NCBI GenBank assembly: GCA_027487675.1
Contig: JAIYDD010000190.1
Coordinates: 1-64,000 of the forward strand
Direction: 5' to 3'
Length of the DNA stretch: 64,000 nucleotides
Source: Acetobacteraceae bacterium
Lineage (GTDB): Bacteria > Pseudomonadota > Alphaproteobacteria > Acetobacterales > Acetobacteraceae
Of this stretch, positions 42,903 to 51,300 are shown piece by piece. Numbering within the stretch: position 1 is the first letter of the stretch; every line of letters starts with the position of its first letter. Made by a program: the position numbers and the translations under genes. The notes under the pieces are model-generated. The model did not search any database and was not told where the DNA came from. It was given only the letters and a program-made list of their open reading frames with translations.

Positions 42903-43637
42903 TCACCGGAAATGGTTCTTCGCCTCGCGCCGCGCCCGGAATTCCTCCAGGTCGCGGGCGCGCAGGAAGGGGTTGGCGGCCATCTCCTGCGCCAGCGTGG
43001 TCGGCACGGTCGGGCGGCCCGCGGCGCGCAGCGCGCCGGCGGCTTCCGCCTCGGCCCGCAGCGCCTTGTTCTCGGGGTCGATCGAGAGAGCGAAGCGGGC
43101 GTTCGATTCGGTGTATTCATGGCCGCAGCACAGCCGCGTGTTGGGCGGCAGCCGGGCGATCCGCCTGAGGGAGGCATAGAGTTGCTCCGTTCCCCCATCC
43201 TCGAGCGGCCGCCCGCAGCCCAGCGCGAAGACGATGTCGCCGCACAGCAGGATGTGGTCGGGCGCGAAGTGGAAGGCGATGTGGCCGCTGGTGTGGCCGG
43301 GCAGGTGCAGCACCCCGGCCCGCGCCGCGCCGAAGGCCACGCTGTCGCCCTCCGCCACCGACTGGTCCAGCTTCGGCAGGCGGTGCGCGTCCATCGCCGC
43401 GCCGACCACGCGCGCCGCGGGGAAGCGCGCCTTCAGCTCCGCCACGCCCGCGACGTGGTCGCCGTGATGGTGCGTCAGCAGGATCAGGTCGAGCCGCCCG
43501 CCGGCTTCCTCCACCGCCGCGATGGCGGGCGCGGCCTCGCCGGGGTCGCAGACGGCGACCGCGCCGGTCGGGCCGTCCTTCAGCAGCCAGAGGTAGTTGT
43601 CCGACAGGCAGGGCACCGCCTCCACACGCACCGACAT
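42903..43637 (-). CDS. gloB: Hydroxyacylglutathione hydrolase (glyoxalase II)
   Basis: 244 residues of the metallo-beta-lactamase fold. VEAVPCLSDNYLWLL at the N-terminus, the metal motif LTHHHGDHVAGV near residue 53, LPGHTSGHIAFHF, GDIVFALGCGRPLE and CGHEYTESNARFAL. It hydrolyses S-D-lactoylglutathione to D-lactate in methylglyoxal detoxification. AGGGAGG eight bases upstream supports the ATG at 43637 over that at 43652. Divergent from a methyltransferase gene, the usual alphaproteobacterial pairing. Confidence 0.93.
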   Translation of the reverse strand: MSVRVEAVPCLSDNYLWLLKDGPTGAVAVCDPGEAAPAIAAVEEAGGRLDLILLTHHHGDHVAGVAELKARFPAARVVGAAMDAHRLPKLDQSVAEGDSVAFGAARAGVLHLPGHTSGHIAFHFAPDHILLCGDIVFALGCGRPLEDGGTEQLYASLRRIARLPPNTRLCCGHEYTESNARFALSIDPENKALRAEAEAAGALRAAGRPTVPTTLAQEMAANPFLRARDLEEFRARREAKNHFR

Positions 43638-43699
43638 CGCGGCCTCCCTCATCGCCCGGGCCGTCCAAAGCGCGGCCCGTCGGGACTATATCACCCGGC

Positions 43700-44422
43700 A
43701 TGACGACCGAGGTCCACGGGCTCAGCGCCTTCTATGGCACCGCCGGCGGGCAGGTCGCTGCGCGGCTGGTCGCGGCGCGGCTGGCGGCGCTGTGGCCGCG
43801 CCTGCCCGGGCAATCGGTGCTCGGCGTCGGGCATGCCGCGCCCTTTCTCGGCCTGTGGCGGGCGGAGGCGCGGCGCTGCATCGCGCTGGCCTCCGCGCAG
43901 CTGCACGAGATGCCGGCCGCCTGGCCCGACGCGCCCGCCCCCTGCGCGACGCTGCTGGCCGAGGACGCCCACCTGCCCTTCCCCGACCGCAGCTTCGACC
44001 GGGTGCTGCTGGTGCACGGGCTGGAAGCGGCGGAGAACGCGCGGCGCCTGCTGCGCGAGGTCTGGCGCGTGCTGGCCGATGACGGAAGGGTGATCCTGGT
44101 GGTGCCCAACCGGGTGGGGATGTGGGCGCATCTGGACCGCACGCCCTTCGGCCATGGCCAGCCCTATTCGCGCGGCCAGCTGGAGAGGCTGCTGGCGCGG
44201 CACCTGTTCCGCGCCGAGCGGCGGGAAGCGGCGCTGTTCGTGCCGCCCTACGGGCTCGGCCGGCTGGGGCGCTCGGCGGCGGGGTTCGAGAAGGCGGGCC
44301 GCCTGGTCTGCCCGCGGCTGGCCGGGGTGATCATCCTGGAGGCGGCGAAGGACCTGTTCGCCGCGGTGCCGACCGGGACGGTGCGGGTCGCGCGGCGGGC
44401 GCTGGCGGGGCAGGCGGCCTGA
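43700..44422 (+). CDS. Class I SAM-dependent methyltransferase
   Basis: 240 residues. LSAFYGTAGGQVAARLVAARL, LGVGHAAPFLGLW (motif I, diverged), AEDAHLPFPDRSFDRVLLVHGLEAAEN (motif II region) and a C-terminal KAGRLVCPRLAGVIILEAAKDL. This is the family found divergent from gloB in many alphaproteobacteria; its substrate is not known. A TATATC element 14 bases before the ATG might give an almost leaderless transcript. Confidence 0.82.
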   Translation: MTTEVHGLSAFYGTAGGQVAARLVAARLAALWPRLPGQSVLGVGHAAPFLGLWRAEARRCIALASAQLHEMPAAWPDAPAPCATLLAEDAHLPFPDRSFDRVLLVHGLEAAENARRLLREVWRVLADDGRVILVVPNRVGMWAHLDRTPFGHGQPYSRGQLERLLARHLFRAERREAALFVPPYGLGRLGRSAAGFEKAGRLVCPRLAGVIILEAAKDLFAAVPTGTVRVARRALAGQAA

Positions 44423-44573
44423 GGCGGGGCGGCGTAAGTCGTGACTTGCAGCCGCCGCCGGCGGCTGAGGCGCCGAATGGCGCCCGCCGCGAGTGCGGCG
44501 AGCCAAGCGCAGCGCCGGCGCCTGAGGGGAAATGCGTCAGCATTTCCGCCGGTCGGTATGAGGCGGGGCGGCG
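44420..44573. repeat. Palindrome-rich insert bounded by a 15-bp direct repeat
   Basis: TGAGGCGGGGCGGCG occurs at 44420-44434 (its TGA is the methyltransferase stop) and again at 44559-44573. The 124 bases between are a chain of hairpins: AAGTC-GT-GACTT, a GCCGCC/GGCGGC arm pair, GGCGCC-GAAT-GGCGCC, and GGAAATGC-GTCA-GCATTTCC at 44528-44547. The layout looks like a small inserted element with a duplicated border. The remaining bases up to cheZ at 44652 show nothing else. Confidence 0.6.
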
Positions 44574-44651
44574 GCGCGTCGCCGGCGCGCGGCACGGCCG
44601 GCCGCGCCGCGCTCAACCGCCGCTTCACCGATTCCGTGGCAGGTCTCGGGC

Positions 44652-45272
44652 ATGGACGCCCTGCCCCAGACCGCCGCCCTGCACCCGCCCGGCCTGCCGG
44701 AGGCGCTGTCCGCCGCGCTCGACCCGCGCTTCGCCGAGCTGCGCGCCTTCCTCGACCGCCGCATCGCCGAGCTGAGCGCCGAGGTGCATGCCAGCGCGGA
44801 GCTGGCCGACATGGGCGAGGAGCGGATCAGCGGCGAGATCGCCCGCATCCACGACCAGATCGGCCAGCTGGTCGCGCTGCCCGCCGCCGCCACGCGCAAC
44901 AGCGGCCTGGAGCTGGAGGCGGTGGTGCGGGTGACCGAGGCCGCGGCGAACACCATCCTGGAAGCCGCCGAGGCGATCCAGGAGTGGATCGAGGGCGGGC
45001 GGGACCCGGCGACCGCCGGCGCGATCGTCGATCGGGTGAACGCGATCTTCGAGGCCTGTTCCTTCCAGGACCTGACCGGCCAGCGCATCCGCCGCGCCAT
45101 CCAGCACCTGCAGCAGGTCGAGACCATGCTGGAAGGGCTGATGCCCGCCGGCGCCGCCGCCGCCCCCGCCAAGCCGCGCGTGGAGGTGAAGACAGCGCTG
45201 CGCACCGTGGAGGCGCCGGCCGCCTCGGCCGACATGGCGCAGGCCGAGATCGACGCGCTGCTGAACGGGTAG
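44652..45272 (+). CDS. cheZ: CheZ-type chemotaxis phosphatase
   Basis: 206 residues. Long helices (LRAFLDRRIAELSAEVHASAEL) lead to the catalytic signature EACSFQDLTGQRIRR near residue 138, which contains the Asp and Gln that dephosphorylate CheY-P. After a Pro/Ala-rich linker the protein ends in MAQAEIDALLNG, where CheZ normally has its CheY-binding peptide. That ending is nearly the same as the CheY-binding start of FliM. No other chemotaxis gene is in the window, so it is an orphan here. Confidence 0.88.
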   Translation: MDALPQTAALHPPGLPEALSAALDPRFAELRAFLDRRIAELSAEVHASAELADMGEERISGEIARIHDQIGQLVALPAAATRNSGLELEAVVRVTEAAANTILEAAEAIQEWIEGGRDPATAGAIVDRVNAIFEACSFQDLTGQRIRRAIQHLQQVETMLEGLMPAGAAAAPAKPRVEVKTALRTVEAPAASADMAQAEIDALLNG

Positions 45273-45344
45273 CCGCCGCCCTCGCCCGGGGCGGCCCCCG
45301 GAGGCATGAGGTGCGGAAGGCCGCCGCCAGCCTGGCGGGGCCGC

Positions 45345-45367
45345 CCGAAGGCGAAGCTCCCCTTCGG
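45345..45367. terminator. Hairpin between converging cheZ and SMP-30 genes
   Basis: CCGAAGG (45345-45351) and CCTTCGG (45361-45367) form a seven-base stem with a nine-base loop in the 118-base convergent gap. No T-run follows, so it would be at best a weak or factor-assisted terminator. Confidence 0.35.
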
Positions 45368-45390
45368 CCGCTTCCCGGTTCCGGCACCCG

Positions 45391-46467
45391 TCAGCAGAAA
45401 TGCGCGCCGCGCGTCTCCACCGGCACGGCGTAGAGCGACTGGCTGGCGGTCATGAACAGGATGTTCCGCCGCGTGCCGCCGAAGCAGACATTGGAGCAGA
45501 TCTCCGGCAGGCGGATCAGCCCGATGCGTTCGCCGTTCGGCGCGAAGACATGCACGCCGTCATACCCCTCCCCCACCCAGCCGGCGGAGGACCAGAGGTT
45601 GCCGGCCTCGTCGGTGCGGATGCCGTCGGCCATGCCGGCGCGGCCTTCCAGCGTCATGTCGGCGAAGACGCGCGGGTTGCGCAGGCGGGGGCCGTCGACG
45701 TCGAAGGCCCAGATGACGCGCCGCGCCTCCGGGTAGTGGCTGGCGCCGGTGTCCGCGACGTAGCAGGTGCGGTAGTCGGGGGAGAAGCACAGGCCGTTGG
45801 GCTTGAAGGGCTCGTCGGCGACCTTGGTGACCTGGCCCGACTGCGCGTCGATTCGCCAGATCGCCTCCTTGATGAAGGGGCGGGGGGAATTGGCGGATTC
45901 CGCCACGCGCTCGCCTTCGTAGTTCATCAGCGCGCCGTAGCCGGGATCGGTGAACCACAGGCTGCCATCGTCGGGGCGCACCACGCCGTCATTCGGCGCA
46001 TTGAACGGCCCGTCCGGCCCGCGTGCCGCGAGCACCGTGACGCGGCCGCCCGGTTCGTAGCGCACCACGTCGCGATGCAGGTGGCGGAAGGCGATGTGGC
46101 GACCTTCCCGGTCGAAGGTGTTGCCGTTGGAGAAGCCGGAGGGGCTGCGGAAGCGGCGGCTGACCTTCATGTCCTCTTCCGTCAGGCGCAGCGCCTCGTC
46201 GGCCGGGATGTCGGACCAGATCAGGAAGCGCCCCGTCGCGTGCCAGGCCGGGCCCTCGGCCCATTGCATCCCGGTGTGCAGGCGGCGGATCGCGCTGTTG
46301 CCGAGCACGGCGCGGAAGCGGCGCGGGTCGAGGGTGACGATGTCCGGGTCCGGGTAGCGCTGCGGCGGCGCGTCATCCCCGAAGCGGCGCTGCGCGAGGG
46401 CGGGCATGGCGGCCAGCGCCGCGGCGCCGGCGAGCAGGCCGCGGCGGGCCAGGTGTGGATGGGTCAT
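45391..46467 (-). CDS. SMP-30/gluconolactonase-family protein, exported
   Basis: 358 residues. The N-terminus HLARRGLLAGAAALAAMPALAQ is a likely Tat signal (Arg-Arg, hydrophobic core, AxA-Q cleavage). The mature part is a six-bladed propeller of the SMP-30 type: WAEGPAWHATGRFLIWSDIP (metal Glu), FNAPNDGVVRPDDGSLWFTDPGYG split over two strands, KPNGLCFSPD, VADTGAS and ADGIRTDEAGNLW. Probable periplasmic lactone hydrolase; the substrate is unknown. GGAGG precedes the ATG at 46467. Confidence 0.85.
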   Translation of the reverse strand: MTHPHLARRGLLAGAAALAAMPALAQRRFGDDAPPQRYPDPDIVTLDPRRFRAVLGNSAIRRLHTGMQWAEGPAWHATGRFLIWSDIPADEALRLTEEDMKVSRRFRSPSGFSNGNTFDREGRHIAFRHLHRDVVRYEPGGRVTVLAARGPDGPFNAPNDGVVRPDDGSLWFTDPGYGALMNYEGERVAESANSPRPFIKEAIWRIDAQSGQVTKVADEPFKPNGLCFSPDYRTCYVADTGASHYPEARRVIWAFDVDGPRLRNPRVFADMTLEGRAGMADGIRTDEAGNLWSSAGWVGEGYDGVHVFAPNGERIGLIRLPEICSNVCFGGTRRNILFMTASQSLYAVPVETRGAHFC

Positions 46468-46663
46468 TCTGCCGGTCCTCCCTCGGCCCGCGTTGGGACC
46501 GAGGGGAAAGGCTGCCACACGCGATGGTTGTGGTGGCTACACGGGGGCGTGAAGGGTGGCGTCGCGATGATGTGCCGGCGCGTCGCCCGCCTGGCCACGC
46601 CGCGGCCTCGTCATGCTATGTGGCAGACGCGTGCCACACCGGCCGGGCTCGGGACGACGGGTG

Positions 46664-47107
46664 ATGAGGATCAAACGTCGCGCGGCTGTCACGGGCCTCC
46701 TGGGGGCGGGCTTGGCCGGCATCCCGCCGGGGCGGGCCGCCTGGTCCCTGAGTCTGATCCCGCCGCGTCTGATCCGATTCCACGCGGGCAGCGCGGAACT
46801 GGACGTGGACGCGCAACGGGCACTTCAAGGCATGGCAGCCACTGCGCACAGCCTGCCTGAACTGTCGCTCCGCGCGACCGGCTATGCCGATGCGGAAGAG
46901 TTGGGCCGGCACCGACTTTCGCTGGCCCGCGCCACGGCCTGCGCTGTCTTCCTGCAACTGAACGGCGTGGACGAAGGCCGCGTCGTCGCGCGCGCCGGAG
47001 ATCTGCAGACGCTGCTCTCGATCACGCGGATCGGCGGCTTCGCGGAGCAGAACCAGATCGCGCTGGTCGACTGGATCGAGCCGCGCTTGCCCGCGAGGCC
47101 GGGGTGA
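46664..47107 (+). CDS. Small exported protein with OmpA-like C-terminal domain
   Basis: 147 residues (a GTG at 46661 is an alternative start). KRRAAVTGLLGAGLAG is an export signal, possibly Tat. The rest matches the OmpA peptidoglycan-binding pattern loosely: IRFHAGSAELDVDAQRALQGMA, LRATGYADAEELGRHRLSLARATACAVFLQLNGVDEGRV, with the Asp and Arg positions of that fold partly changed (Ala-Asp-Ala-Glu-Glu instead of the usual D..G). Diverges from the SMP-30 gene across 196 bases with no clear promoter. Confidence 0.6.
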   Translation: MRIKRRAAVTGLLGAGLAGIPPGRAAWSLSLIPPRLIRFHAGSAELDVDAQRALQGMAATAHSLPELSLRATGYADAEELGRHRLSLARATACAVFLQLNGVDEGRVVARAGDLQTLLSITRIGGFAEQNQIALVDWIEPRLPARPG

Positions 47108-47247
47108 CGGAAGGCGGGAGATCTTCCGAAGCGCCCGCGCGCCACATCCGATGCGCAGTCCAAGGAAAGTGGAAGGTCCAGGAAACTCAGTTTCCTGGCG
47201 GGTGGGTCCGGGAGGGCAGAGCCCTCCCGGTAACCCCCTTCACCGCG
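47108..47247. repeat. Convergent junction carrying a 21-bp perfect palindrome
   Basis: CCAGGAAACTCAGTTTCCTGG at 47178-47198 is a perfect odd palindrome (ten-base arms). It sits in a longer shared sequence (ggaaggt before it, cgggtgggt and ggagggcagagccctcccgg after it) that recurs at 51064-51122. The gap lies between the converging OmpA-like and phaA genes and holds no gene. Confidence 0.8.
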
Positions 47248-48423
47248 TCAGGCGCGCTCCACGCACAGCGCAACGCCCATCCCCCCGCCGATGCACAGCG
47301 TCGCCAGCCCGCGCTTCGCCCCGCGCCGCTGCATCTCGAACAGCAGCGTCGTCAGCACCCGCGCGCCCGAGGCCCCGATCGGGTGCCCCAGCGCGATCGC
47401 GCCGCCGTTGACGTTCACCTTGGCCGGGTCCCAGCCGAGGTCCTTGTTCACGGCAAAGGCCTGTGCGGCGAAGGCTTCGTTCGCCTCGATCAGGTCCAGG
47501 CTGTCGATCGACCAGCCCGCCTTGGCCAGCGCCTTGCGGCTGGCCGGGATCGGCCCCGTCCCCATGATGGAGGGATCGACCCCCGCCGTCGCCCAGGACA
47601 CGATCTTCGCCATCGGCGCGATGCCGCGCTTCGCCGCTTCGGCCGCGCTCATCACCACGATCGCCGCGGCGCCATCATTGATGCCGGACGCGTTGCCGGC
47701 GGTGACCGTGCCCTCCTTCGAGAAGGCGGGCCGCAGCTTCTGCAGCACCTCGAAGGTGGTCTCGGGCTTCGGGTATTCGTCGTCGGAGACGATCACGTCG
47801 CCCTTGCGGCCCTTCACGGTGACCGGCGCGATCTCGTCCTTGAAGCGGCCGGCCTTCATGGCTTCCCCGGCCTTGCGCTGGCTCTCGGCGGCGAAGCGGT
47901 CCTGTTCCTCGCGCGTGATCTGGTACTTGGTCGCGACATTCTCGGCGGTGGTGCCCATGTGGTAGCCGTGGAAGGCGTCCCACAGCCCGTCCCTCAGCAT
48001 GGTGTCCACCAGTTCCAGCCCGCCCATCTTCTGGCCGGCGCGCAAATTCGCGCAGTGGGGCGCCTGGGTCATGCTCTCCTGCCCGCCGGCCACCACGATC
48101 GCGGCATCGCCGGTGGCGATCTGCTGGGCGGCGAGTGCCACCGCGCGCAGGCCCGAGCCGCAGAGTTGGTTGATGCCGAAGGCGGTGCGTTCCACCGGGA
48201 TGCCGGCGTTCACCGAGGCCTGGCGGGCCGGGTTCTGGCCGGCGCCGGCGCCCAGGATCTGGCCGAGGATCACCTCGTCCACTTCCTCGCCCTTCACATT
48301 GGCGCGGGCGAGCGCGGCCTGGATCGCCACCTGGCCCAGCGCATGGGCGGGCAGGGTGGCGAAGGCGCCGTTGAACGACCCGACGGGCGTGCGCGCGGCG
48401 GAAGCGATGACGATGTCTGCCAT
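47248..48423 (-). CDS. phaA: Acetyl-CoA C-acetyltransferase
   Basis: 391-residue biosynthetic-type thiolase. [16 protein letters not shown] at the start, nucleophile Cys in [14 protein letters not shown] near residue 89, [40 protein letters not shown] with the catalytic His, and [10 protein letters not shown] with the second Cys. It condenses two acetyl-CoA to acetoacetyl-CoA, the first step of polyhydroxybutyrate synthesis. It is downstream of the PhaC-like gene on the same strand, and phaR is nearby. Confidence 0.93.
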   Translation of the reverse strand: MADIVIASAARTPVGSFNGAFATLPAHALGQVAIQAALARANVKGEEVDEVILGQILGAGAGQNPARQASVNAGIPVERTAFGINQLCGSGLRAVALAAQQIATGDAAIVVAGGQESMTQAPHCANLRAGQKMGGLELVDTMLRDGLWDAFHGYHMGTTAENVATKYQITREEQDRFAAESQRKAGEAMKAGRFKDEIAPVTVKGRKGDVIVSDDEYPKPETTFEVLQKLRPAFSKEGTVTAGNASGINDGAAAIVVMSAAEAAKRGIAPMAKIVSWATAGVDPSIMGTGPIPASRKALAKAGWSIDSLDLIEANEAFAAQAFAVNKDLGWDPAKVNVNGGAIALGHPIGASGARVLTTLLFEMQRRGAKRGLATLCIGGGMGVALCVERA

Positions 48424-48486
48424 GGTGTTAAGGCCTTCCTCAGGGCTGGCTGTCGTTGGGGTGAGTGTGAAGCGGCCGGCCGGCCG

Positions 48487-49722
48487 CTACAAGCGGCGCA
48501 GCCATTGCAGCAGGGGCGACCACAGCGCGGCCTCGGCGCCCGATCCCGCCGCCATGCCGATATGCCCCGCCTCCGCCCGGTGCAGCACCGCGCCATCCGG
48601 CAGTCGCGCCGCCAGCGCCAGCGCCGAGCCGGGCGGCACGATCCGGTCCCGGTGCGGGATGGCGACGAAGGCGGGCATGCGCAGCGCGGCCGGGTCCACC
48701 GCGGCGCCGGCGATCCGCCAGGCCAGTCGCGCCGGCGTGTTGGCGCCGTACCAGCCGGCCAGCGCCTCCCGCGCCACGGGGGCGGACAGCGGCACGCCGT
48801 CGTTCAGCCAATCCTCCAGCGCCACGAACATCGCGGCGCGGGCGGAGGCATGGTCAAGCCGGGCGAAGGCGCGGAACTTCTGGGCGATCGACCAGGGGTC
48901 GATGCCGGCGAACAGCGCCTGGATCGCGTCCACCGGCAGGGTGCCGGTGGCGGCCATGGCGGGCTCCAGCCCCGGCAGCAGCCCGGCGGCGGCGCGGCCG
49001 CGGGCGGCGTCCTCCGCCGTGGCGTGGAAATCCCACGGCGTCGCCAGCAGGCCGAGGGCGCGCACCCGGTCCGGCCGGCGCAGCGCCGCCGCCAGCGCCA
49101 GCATCCCCCCCATGCAGTAGCCGACCAGCACCACCGGCCCCGGCAGCGCCATCAGCGCGCGTTCCAGCCTGCCGGCGACGTAGTCGGTCAGGGTGAAGGA
49201 CCGCTCCGCCTCGCCGGGCCAGCCCCAGTCGAGCAGCAGGGGCCGCACCCCCTGCCCGGCCAGGTGGCGCAGCATGGACCGGCCCTCCATCAGGTCCAGC
49301 ACCTGCGCGCGGTTGACCAGGGAGGGCACGAAGACCGCCGCCGGGCCGGCGCCGCCATGGTCGAGCAGCCGCGACCCGCCCTCGGCCCAGACCGCGACCG
49401 GGTCGGGCAGGTCGCGCTGGTAGGGGTGGCGGCGATAGGCGGCGATACCGGCCAGCAGCGCGCGGTCGGCGCGCAGCAGGCGGCGCATCACGGCGGCGCG
49501 GAAGGCCTCAGGCGGGTGGCGTCCGGCGGCGAGGGCGGCGGCGATCCGCGCTGCCTCCCCCTGCCCCGCCTTCGAGATCGGCCAGCCGCCGTTCCAGCTC
49601 GGCGAGGCGCCGGCGGACGGCGTCGGCATCGGCGCCGCCATCGCCGCCATCGCCCGGCTGGCCAGCATCGCCAGGTGCATCGGCAGCGGTCGCGGGCCGC
49701 GGCGGCGCAGCGCGGCTGTCAT
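48487..49722 (-). CDS. PhaC-like alpha/beta hydrolase (putative PHA synthase or depolymerase relative)
   Basis: 411 residues from the ATG at 49722 (397 from 49680). The lipase box is GYCMGGM with Cys as nucleophile, as in PHA synthases; the Asp is in IPHRDRIVPPGSAL and the His in AEAGHIGM. PhaC-like words also include RPLLLDWGWPG and VALEDWLNDGVPL. The N-terminus RRRGPRPLPMHLAML resembles that of a proteobacterial hydrolase family near PHA genes. It is shorter than class I PhaC, nearer class III. Its first 71 codons overlap the upstream gene in another frame. Confidence 0.75.
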   Translation of the reverse strand: MTAALRRRGPRPLPMHLAMLASRAMAAMAAPMPTPSAGASPSWNGGWPISKAGQGEAARIAAALAAGRHPPEAFRAAVMRRLLRADRALLAGIAAYRRHPYQRDLPDPVAVWAEGGSRLLDHGGAGPAAVFVPSLVNRAQVLDLMEGRSMLRHLAGQGVRPLLLDWGWPGEAERSFTLTDYVAGRLERALMALPGPVVLVGYCMGGMLALAAALRRPDRVRALGLLATPWDFHATAEDAARGRAAAGLLPGLEPAMAATGTLPVDAIQALFAGIDPWSIAQKFRAFARLDHASARAAMFVALEDWLNDGVPLSAPVAREALAGWYGANTPARLAWRIAGAAVDPAALRMPAFVAIPHRDRIVPPGSALALAARLPDGAVLHRAEAGHIGMAAGSGAEAALWSPLLQWLRRL

Positions 49723-50176
49723 GCGCCGCCCCCACGGGCGGGGACGGCGCGGCGCCGGCGGGGCCGCCCGGCGCGACTCCGGGCGCACCGCCCGGGTCGA
49801 GGCCCGGCGGGACCCCCTGGCCGAAGCCGGCCGGAAAGCCCGCGCCGAAGCCCGGCGGGAAGCCCGCGCCGAAGCCCGGTGGGAACCCTGCGCCGAAGCC
49901 CGGTGGGAACCCCGCGCCGAAGCCCGGCGGCACGCCGTGCGGAAAACCCTGCGCAGGGCCCGGCGGCGCGCCCGGCGGCATCCGGCCGAAGGGCGGCGCG
50001 GCGGCCGCGCGCGCCCAGGCGGCCAGCAGGTTGGTCCAGGCGCCGATGGCCGCCGCCCAGGCCTCCGTCGCCTCCCGGTCGGTGGCCAGCGCCGCGACCT
50101 CGCTCTGCCACAGCGTGATCCAGTCCTCCGCCAGGCGCTCGAGATCGTCCGGCCCCGGCGGGGCATCCCCGGTCAT
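49508..50176 (-). CDS. Possible PHA-associated protein with PPGFGAGF repeats
   Basis: 222 residues. N-terminal helical part (DDLERLAEDWITLWQSE, then ALATDREATEAWAAAIGAW), then about five tandem copies of the octapeptide PPGFGAGF, a Gly/Pro/Ala tract, and a C-terminal coiled coil DAVRRRLAELERRLADLEGG. This recalls small PhaE/PhaM-type partners of PHA synthase, but the match is by layout only. Its 3' third overlaps the PhaC-like gene by 215 bases. It is divergent from phaR. The encoded protein is inferred and not a known family. Confidence 0.55.
   Translation of the reverse strand: MTGDAPPGPDDLERLAEDWITLWQSEVAALATDREATEAWAAAIGAWTNLLAAWARAAAAPPFGRMPPGAPPGPAQGFPHGVPPGFGAGFPPGFGAGFPPGFGAGFPPGFGAGFPAGFGQGVPPGLDPGGAPGVAPGGPAGAAPSPPVGAAHDSRAAPPRPATAADAPGDAGQPGDGGDGGADADAVRRRLAELERRLADLEGGAGGGSADRRRPRRRTPPA
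49821..49940. repeat. 24-bp coding tandem repeat, five units
   Basis: CCGAAGCC recurs at 49821, 49845, 49869, 49893 and 49917, a strict 24-base period. The units encode the octapeptide PPGFGAGF on the minus strand, the first being the most diverged. Because the period keeps frame, unit gain or loss would lengthen or shorten the protein without breaking it. Confidence 0.88.
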
Positions 50177-50324
50177 CGCCGCTGTCCCTCTCCGCCATCG
50201 CGACGCGCCTGGCCGGCCGGGGGGGCCGGCCGGACCGCATCGCCGCATCGGAGGTTTCGCACCGCATCAATGACCATGTTAGCATCGCCGGAAGGCATTG
50301 AAGCCGTCGTGGGAAGGCACAGGC

Positions 50325-50936
50325 ATGTCAGAGGATACCACTCACCCGCCGGACGTGGCGGAGACCCCGGGCGCGCCGCCCGTGGTGGTGAAGAAATACG
50401 CGAACCGGCGGCTCTACAACACCGAGTCATCGTCCTACGTCACGCTCGAGGACCTGGCGCAGATGGTGCGCCAGGGCCGGCACTTCGTGGTCTACGACGC
50501 GAAGTCGGCCGAGGACATCACCCGCGGCGTGCTGACCCAGATCATCGTCGAGGAGGAATCGAAGGGTCGGCACCTGCTGCCCACCTCCTTCCTGCGGCAG
50601 ATCATCGGCTTCTACGGCGACAGCATGGGCTCGCTGGTGCCGCGCTACCTGGAGAACATGATGGGCGCCTTCGCCCGCCAGCAGGACCAGGTGCGCCGCG
50701 CGATGGAGCAGACGATGGGCGGCTTCATGCCCTTCGGCAACCTGGAGGAAATGAGCAAGCAGAACCTGGCGATGATGGAACGCGCCATGACGCTGTTCTC
50801 TCCCTTCCGGGCGAATGCCGAAGGCGGGGAGCCGGCCGGCGAGGGCGCCCGGCTGGCGGCGCTGCAGGCCGAGAACGACCGGCTGCGGCGCGAGGTGGAG
50901 ACCCTGCGCGCCGCCACCCGGCGCGGCGAGGCCTAA
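50325..50936 (+). CDS. phaR: Polyhydroxyalkanoate synthesis repressor PhaR
   Basis: 203 residues. The PHB/PHA accumulation regulator DNA-binding domain is clear: VVVKKYANRRLYNTESS then YVTLEDLAQMVRQG and DAKSAEDITRGVLTQII, followed by HLLPTSFLRQIIGFYGDSM, a middle amphipathic region for granule contact and a C-terminal coiled coil (ARLAALQAENDRLRREVETLR). It represses phasin and PHA genes when no granule surface is free. AAGG lies before the ATG at 50325. Divergent from the PHA-associated gene. Confidence 0.94.
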   Translation: MSEDTTHPPDVAETPGAPPVVVKKYANRRLYNTESSSYVTLEDLAQMVRQGRHFVVYDAKSAEDITRGVLTQIIVEEESKGRHLLPTSFLRQIIGFYGDSMGSLVPRYLENMMGAFARQQDQVRRAMEQTMGGFMPFGNLEEMSKQNLAMMERAMTLFSPFRANAEGGEPAGEGARLAALQAENDRLRREVETLRAATRRGEA

Positions 50937-51300
50937 CAGGCTGCGGAAATTCGCCTCGGGAAGCAAAGGGAAAGGTCGAGGGGCTCCGCCCCTCGAGCAC
51001 CCCGGCAGGAACCTGATGTTCCTGCACCTCCCCTTCATTATTGATATATCTTGTTAAATTTCGGGAAGGTCCAGGAAACTCAGTTTCCTGGCGGGTGGGT
51101 GCGGGACGGCAGCGCCCTCCCGCTGCATTCGGCCGCCGCCGAATTTCCGCAGCCTGCTAGGCCGGAACGGCGCCGGGCCGGCTCGCCGGGGGCGGGCAGG
51201 ATGCGGGGCGTGGATCGCCGGGCCGGATGAGGCCGGGCGGCCCTCGGGGCGGGCGCCGCCCCAGGCCCCGTCCGCGCGTCCGGCAACCGCCCGGGCGCGC
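50937..51300. repeat. 364-base convergent gap with GC-rich repeats and an AT-rich pocket
   Basis: No gene. GCAGGAAC-CTGAT-GTTCCTGC at 51005-51026 is a hairpin. A short AT-rich stretch follows (attattgatatatcttgttaaattt at 51037-51062), the most A/T-rich spot in the window. Then comes the 21-bp palindrome CCAGGAAACTCAGTTTCCTGG at 51071-51091 with flanks shared with 47171-47240. Near both ends, TGCGGAAATTCGC (50942) and GCGGCGAATTTCCGCAGCC (near 51135) are inverted copies, so the element as a whole (50938-51157) is framed by an inverted repeat that includes AGGCTGCGGAAATTCG. Confidence 0.75.

Noticed and set aside
47104..50118. A 1004-codon plus-strand frame
   Set aside because: It is antisense to phaA, the PhaC-like gene and its partner, with typical GC-rich shadow composition.
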